From positions 1 to 40,011 of the forward strand of contig QKHZ01000004.1 in assembly GCA_003249795.1 (NCBI GenBank): DNA of 40,011 nucleotides, written 5' to 3'. Under the pieces are notes generated by a model. The model was not told the DNA's origin. It searched no databases and saw only the letters and a list, made by a program, of their open reading frames with translations. The DNA comes from a bacterium. Its GTDB lineage: Bacteria > Planctomycetota > SZUA-567. The position numbers and the translations under genes are program-made. Shown piece by piece: positions 15,748-21,615 of this stretch; within the stretch, counting starts at the first letter, position 1; each line of letters starts with the position of its first letter.

Positions 15748-16719
15748 TCAGCGCTTTGTCTTTTCCAGCGTAACGAGATTGCCAGTGCTGGCCGCTTCAT
15801 AGTCAAGCGTATCGGTCCCGAAGCGAAAATCTTCGAAGCTGCTGTTGTCAGCCAAAGCCTTGCCCGCGCAGTACAGACGAACGCGAAGGTTGCCGTCTCC
15901 GGCGCGCAGGAACATATGAAGCGCCCCTTGATCGGTGTTGTTATGCAGACAGAACTTCGACAACACACCCGCGCAGCCGATCACCGACTGGATCATGCCT
16001 TCGGTCTCGATATCGCTGAGACCCGACTTCACGCATGCAGCGCCAACCAGCATATCGATACTGTCCAGGTACGGCGACATCGGCGGCAACGCCAGTTCAA
16101 CCACGCCATCAACATTGATCGCGAAGGTCTCAACCTTGCCTTCTGTATTGACTTTGAGCGCCGCACGGCAACGCGGGCAACGGTACGTGCCTGCACTCGG
16201 TGTCGAGAGCATTGCGCCACAGCATCCGCAACGAATCAGCTTCGGCTTTGAACCAGCAGCTGCCGCTGCAGGGGCGGCAGCCGGAGCAGGAGCAGGCGCA
16301 GCAGCGGCTGAACCGTGATCTTCGAGCTTGACCTGCACCTCGGCCGGCGTGACGTTCTCACCCGCCAGAGCCGCAGCCGCTTCCTCGGAAGTCGCCACAA
16401 TTTTGAACAGTTCCTGCAGACCCAGCATCTCCAGAACAATCAGCACCTTCGGGTGAATGTTCATCAGCACCATGCCGCCGCCGTCTTCTTCAAGCTGGTC
16501 AACATACTGCACGAGAATTCCCATGCCGGTCGAGTTGATGTACTTGAGGTTGCCGAAGTCGATCGCAATTCGCTTACGCCCCGCGTCGATCAGTTCGTCA
16601 AAAATATTGTCGAACGTTTCGATCGTCTCCGGGTCAACCGACCCCTTGAGCTCAACCACGGTTGTGGTCGGGTAGCCTGCGAGATTAATATCCTCAATCG
16701 TGTATGAAAGCTGTGCCAT
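15748..16719 (-). CDS. STAS-domain protein with zinc ribbon and extra C-terminal domain
   Basis: A 323-residue protein. Residues 6-115 form a STAS (anti-sigma-factor antagonist) domain; the phosphorylatable serine position is S63 in YINSTGMGIL. An Ala/Pro linker (about 122-150) leads to a zinc ribbon, with knuckles CGCC and CPRC. The C-terminal 120 residues include the strands LRVRLYCAGKAL and a helix with GMIQSVIGCAGVLSKFCLHN. They might be a degenerate RsbW-like fold, but I cannot assign them. In partner switching such a protein binds an anti-sigma kinase when its serine is unphosphorylated. The likely partner is the RsbW-like ATPase encoded 153 bases upstream. The start at 16719 opens directly on the STAS fold; an upstream in-frame ATG at 16752 is possible. 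Confidence 0.8.
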   Translation of the reverse strand: MAQLSYTIEDINLAGYPTTTVVELKGSVDPETIETFDNIFDELIDAGRKRIAIDFGNLKYINSTGMGILVQYVDQLEEDGGGMVLMNIHPKVLIVLEMLGLQELFKIVATSEEAAAALAGENVTPAEVQVKLEDHGSAAAAPAPAPAAAPAAAAAGSKPKLIRCGCCGAMLSTPSAGTYRCPRCRAALKVNTEGKVETFAINVDGVVELALPPMSPYLDSIDMLVGAACVKSGLSDIETEGMIQSVIGCAGVLSKFCLHNNTDQGALHMFLRAGDGNLRVRLYCAGKALADNSSFEDFRFGTDTLDYEAASTGNLVTLEKTKR

Positions 16720-16872
16720 GCCTGTTTCTGCTCCCTCTGCTGATCCGTCCATTGCTCAGACAGATCTTCCACCAAACCGGAAAATGATATTCGTTTTCTA
16801 TTCTTTTTGTCGGCGCCTGCAATCACGATTGCAACAGTCCGGGCTCTCCCCTGCGCGGCGCCGTTCCATTCC

Positions 16873-17940
16873 TTATAAAAACTTGGTCAGTTTCGCGCGG
16901 TTACCCGTTCGGTTGTATTCGAGTTTGTCCAGACTCTTGAGCATCAGCATAATGCCGAGGCCGCCCTGACGTCCCTGACGGTGACGGGCACGTGCAGTTT
17001 CTACAGCGTCAGCCGAAACGCGGCTCTGTAGATACACAGAGCTGTCAAAGCCTTTGCCCTGATCTTCGACCGTAATCGTCACTTTCTCATGGTCAAGCAC
17101 ATACGCAACCGTTACGCAAGAATCCGGATGACTGAGGTTGCCGTGGCGGATGGCGTTGTCCACTGATTCGCGGAACGCCACCGTCAGCGCGACCTGTTTT
17201 TCCTCACCCATTCCGGAGAAGCTGATAATCCGCTCCATAAACTGCGCGGCCTGCTGCTGATAAAGCGGCTTTGCCGGAAACTGGAAGCTAACCTCATGCT
17301 TGAAATATCTGCGCTCGGACGCCATGCGCTTGATTTCGTCATCAATCTTTTTGCGCAGTTCTTCGGTCTCATACGGTTCGACCAGAAATTCGTCTTCACA
17401 AATGCGGAACGAATTGACCGATTCAGGATCTTCACCGTCTGCGTACAGACAGATCAGCGAAATCATGCTGCGTTCGGGAGAGGATTTCAAAAACATCCGG
17501 ATCTCGTCGGCGAGCTCCATGTTCGAGTCCATGATCACGGCGCTGGCGCCATACTCGGTAATCGCTTGCATCACACCCTCGACGCCGATAGCAACCACGG
17601 CCTTCTGGTCAGGTGTTTCCAACCGGCGGACCATGATCTTTGAAAACGGGTCTTCCTCAACCACCGCGAGGATCACCACCCTCTCGCCTGACTGGCTTGC
17701 GGTACGCGCATGCGGCAGAAGCCCAGGCAAGGGTTGTGCGGTAATCGCACTTTCGTCCGAGGCTTTACCGGATAGACCGGCAGCCGTCAGATGAAGCCGC
17801 GCCAGCGAAAAGAACTCGACCGGTTCGCCGTTACGCAGCGCGTCACGCATCAACTCGCCCGATTTCTGCAATACAGCAGCCGGAGTTGCCTGTTTTCCAA
17901 TACTTTCAGTGACCTGATTGACCAGTTCCTGCATTTTCAA
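16873..17940 (-). CDS. Pseudo-receiver fused to RsbW-like ATPase (anti-sigma-type kinase)
   Basis: A 355-residue protein in three parts. The N-terminal 80 residues are helical and unassigned. About 86-205 looks like a receiver: acidic E95/E96 and D138 in AVIMDSNM are present, but the usual Lys-Pro is replaced by VEP (187-189), so normal phosphorylation is doubtful. Residues 215-355 are a HATPase_c_2 domain like RsbW/SpoIIAB: N-box RESVDNAIRHGN (N262), G1 box DQGKGFD and G2 box GGLGIML. It probably phosphorylates a STAS partner such as the next gene product. The start is a TTG at 17940, because GGAGG lies 9 bases upstream; the ATG two codons later would be 15 bases away. Confidence 0.85.
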   Translation of the reverse strand: MKMQELVNQVTESIGKQATPAAVLQKSGELMRDALRNGEPVEFFSLARLHLTAAGLSGKASDESAITAQPLPGLLPHARTASQSGERVVILAVVEEDPFSKIMVRRLETPDQKAVVAIGVEGVMQAITEYGASAVIMDSNMELADEIRMFLKSSPERSMISLICLYADGEDPESVNSFRICEDEFLVEPYETEELRKKIDDEIKRMASERRYFKHEVSFQFPAKPLYQQQAAQFMERIISFSGMGEEKQVALTVAFRESVDNAIRHGNLSHPDSCVTVAYVLDHEKVTITVEDQGKGFDSSVYLQSRVSADAVETARARHRQGRQGGLGIMLMLKSLDKLEYNRTGNRAKLTKFL

Positions 17941-18092
17941 AGCGGGGTTCCTCCGTATCCCACAGGCGATATCCGACGCCTACGGGAGGGTTATTCTGAG
18001 CAACCGGAAAGAGCACAAAAAACAATGTGACATCCGGCTTCTATTTTCCCTTCAGATCTTTTTCCTTCAGATCATTCGCATTATTTTATCTG

Positions 18093-18773
18093 CTAGTCCT
18101 GCAGATCGCTTTCATTTAATATGCCTTTTTGAATCAGCACCGCCGCCATGCGAAGCAACAACTCGCGCGTCGGCAACTCACTCCAAAGGCGTGAGGTATC
18201 TTCCTCCTCACCAGAAACATCGCGCTTGAGTTCGCTAACAAGATCGGACAAACCGTGACGATGATTTTTTTTGTCCATATCTTCTTCTGAAAGATCCTCA
18301 AGATCATCCTCGGTCAATTCCGCCGGATCTTCCAAAACCTCATTGTCGATCTGCACCTGCCGAGACCACTCATCCAGCAGCTCAAGAATCCGGCTCTGCG
18401 GAGCAAGCACCGTTTCAACAGTAACACCCGAGTGGATGCGCAACTCGTCCACCGCAGCAAAATCTGTCGGGTCAGCCATCGCAATCACTACCGTTCCCAT
18501 CTGCTTTGAGATCGGAAACGCCATGGCTTTGCGCAGCACTTCAAACGGAAACAGCTTCATGCAGTCGGCATCTGCGCACACACCATCCAACCACATGATT
18601 TTCTTATCCAGATTTTTCGCCAGAAACTCGGTCATCAGCTTTTCATCGACAAAACCAAGCTTGACTAAAATATGACCGACCTGACCACCAATCTCATTTT
18701 GACACTGTAATGCAGCCGCGAGTTGCTCTTGCGTTATCGTTCCGTTTTCCAATAGCATTTGTCCGATATGCAT
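18093..18773 (-). CDS. Stand-alone MshEN domain protein, short form
   Basis: A 226-residue cytoplasmic protein and the first gene of the leftward signalling cluster. The MshEN domain starts at the first residue: MHIGQMLLENGTITQEQLAA, a second half GQVGHILVKLGFVDEKLMTE, then LFPFEVLRKAMAFPISKQMG and MADPTDFAAVDEL. It resembles the N-terminal part of PilB/GspE ATPases but stops before any nucleotide-binding domain. A very acidic stretch follows (about 143-170), then a C-terminal helix IQKGILNESDLQD. That end resembles the tail of the long-form protein in this cluster (IVKDGMVAAEDC), so the two are probably related over their full architecture. GGGGAAGAGAAG precedes the ATG. Confidence 0.78.
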   Translation of the reverse strand: MHIGQMLLENGTITQEQLAAALQCQNEIGGQVGHILVKLGFVDEKLMTEFLAKNLDKKIMWLDGVCADADCMKLFPFEVLRKAMAFPISKQMGTVVIAMADPTDFAAVDELRIHSGVTVETVLAPQSRILELLDEWSRQVQIDNEVLEDPAELTEDDLEDLSEEDMDKKNHRHGLSDLVSELKRDVSGEEEDTSRLWSELPTRELLLRMAAVLIQKGILNESDLQD

Positions 18774-18838
18774 CTTCTCTTCCCCATACCCAAGTTCGGT
18801 TCACGACGCAACATCCCAATGATACATATTTCCAACAT

Positions 18839-18866
18839 ATGCTAATGCTCTATACGAAACTGTCAA
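18839..18866 (-). promoter_or_regulatory. Promoter of the MshEN/ATPase/STAS cluster
   Basis: On the minus strand a perfect TTGACA (18861-18866), 16 bases, TAGCAT (18839-18844), 66 bases before the first gene of the cluster. The -35 box overlaps the stop codon region of the upstream PHP phosphatase gene. Confidence 0.6.
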
Positions 18867-19681
18867 GTTTTTTTATTTGTAAACATATTATGCGAAAGAA
18901 GTTGCGAAGGTTTTATCGGACGTAGCCCCCGATCTTCTGCCAAAGCCAGGCAGTCTTCGATATTTCCGGCCACGTTTTCCGGCTCATGCGCATCGCTGTT
19001 TGCAAGAATCCGGATATCAAACCCGGCAGCCATATCCCAGAATGCAAGCCACGGATACCGCCAGCGCTCACCGGTGCGGGTCATGATCTTGGATTTGCGC
19101 ATTCCATAGCCGTTAATTTCAAGCGGAATCTGCAACGACTCCGCAGCGCTCAGGATATCGCGCGCGCAGGCTTCGGCGTTGATGTCCCATTCCGGATACG
19201 CGTAGCCGAACAGGTCAGGATGCGCCAGAAACGCAAACAGTCCCGACTCCATCGTCTTGACCGCCGCCGTGCTGTAAGCGACCAGATCCTGCGGCGAAGT
19301 CATTTTATGAAAATCTTTCCACGAACCGTTGACGCGGACATAATGCACACCGCCAACCAGATAATCATAGCCGCGCTCGCCCAAGATTTCGTCTTCCAGA
19401 AACGCGCGGTTCTCGCTGACATACTCGCTCTCAAGCCCAAGCGCAATCGGCAAATCCGGAAACTCCTCGCGCGCACGATAGACTTCATCTTCGTATGCGA
19501 TCAGTTCCTTCATCTGCATCCGCGGCTCAGGCCAGCGTCCGTCGGGAAACGGTGCATGGTCACTCATTCCGAGAAACGACATTTCCCTCTCACGCGCGGC
19601 AACCACATAATCACGTACCGTGCCCGATGCGTGATTGCATCGGCTTGTGTGGGTATGAATATTTTGCAGACCGGGGGTCAT
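18863..19681 (-). CDS. PHP-domain phosphoesterase, histidinol-phosphatase type
   Basis: A 272-residue metal-dependent phosphatase of the PHP superfamily, closest in pattern to HisK-type histidinol phosphatase. The four PHP motifs are visible: NIHTHTSRCNHASG near the start, SDHAPFP at about 60, LGLESEY and VGGVHYV in the middle, and AHPDLF plus ANSDAHEPENV towards the end. In histidine synthesis it would remove phosphate from histidinol phosphate, but no other his genes are nearby. The start at 19681 has ACAGGAAA 5-6 bases upstream; an earlier in-frame ATG at 19777 adds a leader not expected for the family. The signalling cluster lies immediately downstream with its own promoter. Confidence 0.82.
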   Translation of the reverse strand: MTPGLQNIHTHTSRCNHASGTVRDYVVAAREREMSFLGMSDHAPFPDGRWPEPRMQMKELIAYEDEVYRAREEFPDLPIALGLESEYVSENRAFLEDEILGERGYDYLVGGVHYVRVNGSWKDFHKMTSPQDLVAYSTAAVKTMESGLFAFLAHPDLFGYAYPEWDINAEACARDILSAAESLQIPLEINGYGMRKSKIMTRTGERWRYPWLAFWDMAAGFDIRILANSDAHEPENVAGNIEDCLALAEDRGLRPIKPSQLLSHNMFTNKKT

Positions 19682-19862
19682 TGCATTTCCTGTTTCATAT
19701 TCATTTAAAAAGGCAGGCTGGGTGAAAATGCTTTGCGGATGTTGGTTCTTGCGCGCTTGCTGTATTTTTTGCATCAACCGATTTCTACAGCAGCGTTTTC
19801 TGATCCATAAAACCGAAGCGTGTCACTCTCAGCACACATACCTTACCACGAGCCCCCCCGAT

Positions 19863-19885
19863 TTGACAAGGGCGAGCTTTGTCAA
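19863..19885. promoter_or_regulatory. Inverted repeat in the divergent gap before the receiver gene
   Basis: TTGACAA, nine bases, TTGTCAA. It lies about 40 bases upstream of the promoter at 19923, where an activator or repressor site could be. There is no immediate T run. The rest of 19686-19860 shows no gene. Confidence 0.3.
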
Positions 19886-19922
19886 GGATGTCAATTTTTT
19901 CCGGATATCGCAAAAAGCATCA

Positions 19923-19951
19923 TTGCATTTCAGTTGCCCTGCCGCTAGAAT
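19923..19951 (+). promoter_or_regulatory. Promoter of the receiver-domain gene at 20065
   Basis: TTGCAT (19923-19928), 17 bases, TAGAAT (19946-19951). The predicted leader is about 105 bases long and contains an 18-codon open frame (20015-20068) that overlaps the start of the next gene. Confidence 0.55.
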
Positions 19952-20064
19952 CATGGCTCGCAATTTCCCGCGCTTTCAATACCAGCACGTGGAATCCCGT
20001 TTGATGACGGGGCGATGAAGTTGAAGAAGTTGACAGAACCGACAGAAAAAGGGACCCGGTCCTT

Positions 20065-20904
20065 TTGAAACTCGACAAGATCACTGCTTCGCTCGTGAAC
20101 GCCGCTATCCGGATCTATCTGCGGCATGCGTACGACGACGCGGGACTTCGAGATGCACACGCCGTGCAGTTTGCTGATGGCTTGGCTATCAGTGACATTC
20201 TCTCGCAGTTTTCCCGTGAATCCTCGACGCTTCAGAGTTACAGCCTCAGGTTAGGCTGTGAGTGGTATCCGCATATGAAGCTGACGTTGTCGGAGGCGTA
20301 TTACCCCGGCGAGTTCGTATTTGTTGTTGACCGTCACGACGGGTTCGACTTTTCCATGAGCGGACCCGGTTACGAAGAGTGGCTCGGAACGCGTTCGCGC
20401 AACCACCATGTCAAACTCGCGATCGAGGAAGACTGGTATAAAGAAGCGGTTCCGACCATGCGCAGCCTGCGGGAAACGAAACTGTCGGAAAGTGATATTG
20501 TCCGCGCGTTTTCCGGCGACCGTGTCCTGATTGTTGATAACGACGCCGACACGTGTGCAATTCTGGAGATGATTCTGGGCGAAGCGGGAATTGCCGCTGT
20601 CTGGGTGCCGGGAGTCGCCGATGCGGCGCAGGTTCTGCAGGACAAAGAGCAGCACTTCGGCCTTGCGCTGGTGGATATGCTACTCACCGACGGCACAGGA
20701 CTGGATGTAGTAAATCTCATCCGCAATAGGGCCTCAACGCAGGAAGTGCCGATTATTCTGGTTTCGGCAATGCCGGAAAAAGAAGTAAAAGCAAACGACG
20801 CCGACGGGTATCTGCAAAAACCGTACTCGGCAGAACAATTGTCACAGGCGGTAAAGGCAATGCTCAGACGCCGGTATGAAGGCGGAGACTTGCTGACAAA
20901 ATGA
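20065..20904 (+). CDS. Response regulator with an unassigned N-terminal domain
   Basis: A 279-residue protein. The C-terminal half (about 152-272) is a receiver: D158 in LIVDNDAD, phosphoacceptor D204 in ALVDMLLTDG, S234 and K252 in YLQKPY. The usual acidic pair is D-N rather than D-D. The N-terminal 145 residues are a domain I do not recognise; they include YSLRLGCEWYPHMKLTL and FVFVVDRHDGFDF. Having the receiver at the C-terminus is the reverse of most response regulators. The best start is a TTG at 20065 with AAAGGGA upstream; no ATG or GTG lies in frame before it back to the stop at 20005. A short upstream frame ends in TGA overlapping this TTG, which suggests coupled translation. Confidence 0.75.
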   Translation: MKLDKITASLVNAAIRIYLRHAYDDAGLRDAHAVQFADGLAISDILSQFSRESSTLQSYSLRLGCEWYPHMKLTLSEAYYPGEFVFVVDRHDGFDFSMSGPGYEEWLGTRSRNHHVKLAIEEDWYKEAVPTMRSLRETKLSESDIVRAFSGDRVLIVDNDADTCAILEMILGEAGIAAVWVPGVADAAQVLQDKEQHFGLALVDMLLTDGTGLDVVNLIRNRASTQEVPIILVSAMPEKEVKANDADGYLQKPYSAEQLSQAVKAMLRRRYEGGDLLTK

Positions 20905-20981
20905 ATGAAATAATGTAAGCATCAAAAAAAGAAAACGGTTCGTCCGGGCAAGTATAGAAATAAGGAAACGAACCGGATCAT

Positions 20982-20998
20982 TCCGCAACGGTTGCGGA
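20982..20998 (+). promoter_or_regulatory. Hairpin in the rpsO leader
   Basis: TCCGCAA, CGG, TTGCGGA: a perfect 7-bp stem with a tight loop, 97 bases before the rpsO start. A looser pair flanks it upstream (CGGTTCGT near 20935 and ACGAACCG near 20968). S15 represses its own mRNA in several bacteria through leader structures. The link here is only positional. Confidence 0.35.
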
Positions 20999-21094
20999 GA
21001 CGATACAAGGAAATGCGAAAACAGTTTTATTTGCGTTGGACAATTTACCAGATCTGCAAACCAGATCGATTTTAAGCAAAAAGGAATCAGTACC

Positions 21095-21379
21095 ATGCAT
21101 ATGACCAAAGAACAGAAAACAGAAATTATGGGCAAGTACGGCCGCACCGATGGCGACACAGGCAGCCCCGAAGTGCAGATCGCCCTTCTGAGCGAACGCA
21201 TCCAGCACCTGACTGAACACCTGAAGACCCACAAGAAGGACCACCACTCCCGCCGTGGCCTGCTCCAGATGGTCAGCCGCCGTGCGCATCTTCTGAAGTA
21301 TCTGCAACACAAAGACCTGCCCCGCTTCCGTTCGCTCGCCAAGGAACTTGGCATCCGCGTCAAGGAAACCGTCAATTAA
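21095..21379 (+). CDS. rpsO: Ribosomal protein S15
   Basis: A 94-residue 30S subunit protein that binds the central domain of 16S rRNA and starts platform assembly. It shows the full S15 pattern: [20 protein letters not shown], then [20 protein letters not shown] and [12 protein letters not shown]. The family is usually 88-89 residues; the extra residues are at the N-terminus (MHM) and the C-terminus. An AAGGA site lies 9 bases before the ATG at 21095, and the next ATG (21101) would be 15 away. It sits directly upstream of pnp, the common bacterial order. Confidence 0.98.
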   Translation: MHMTKEQKTEIMGKYGRTDGDTGSPEVQIALLSERIQHLTEHLKTHKKDHHSRRGLLQMVSRRAHLLKYLQHKDLPRFRSLAKELGIRVKETVN

Positions 21380-21392
21380 TTAATCTTGTATT

Positions 21393-21430
21393 CCGCGCGC
21401 CTGTCTGAGCACAGGCGCGCGGTACTTTTG
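21393..21430 (+). terminator. Strong hairpin after rpsO, probable leaky terminator or processing site
   Basis: A perfect 12-bp GC-rich stem (CCGCGCGCCTGT, 21393-21404, with ACAGGCGCGCGG, 21411-21422) and a 6-base loop, followed by TACTTTTGT. The T tract is short, so some readthrough into pnp is likely. Confidence 0.7.
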
Positions 21431-21433
21431 TCC

Positions 21434-21510
21434 GTCCCGAGTCTGTGAGCCGAGAATCGTTATTCTGTAATCGCAATCAAAACCGCGGTATTCGGCTTCA
21501 GATTCGGGAC
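21434..21510 (+). promoter_or_regulatory. Long imperfect hairpin in the pnp leader
   Basis: The arm 21434-21457 pairs with 21490-21510: GTCCCGA, TCTG and AGCCGA match in register with one mismatch and small bulges, giving about 19 pairs around a 32-base apical part. No T tract follows. In E. coli, RNase III cuts a long duplex in the pnp leader and PNPase then represses its own mRNA. This hairpin, about 105 bases before the pnp start, is in the right place for the same control. Confidence 0.6.
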
Positions 21511-21615
21511 ATGTGAAGAGGTAGGTGGAAACAGACGGGTCGCCAGGGATTTCACAGTCCCAACCTCCGAGCGACAACCATCTGCACGAAAAGCAGTACG
21601 TAGGAAAGGAAACAC

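Noticed and set aside
18049-18076. Short direct repeat CCTTCAGATC, twice, after the short MshEN gene
   Set aside because: Only two 10-base copies about 16 bases apart, with no link to a mobile element or array; chance is likely.
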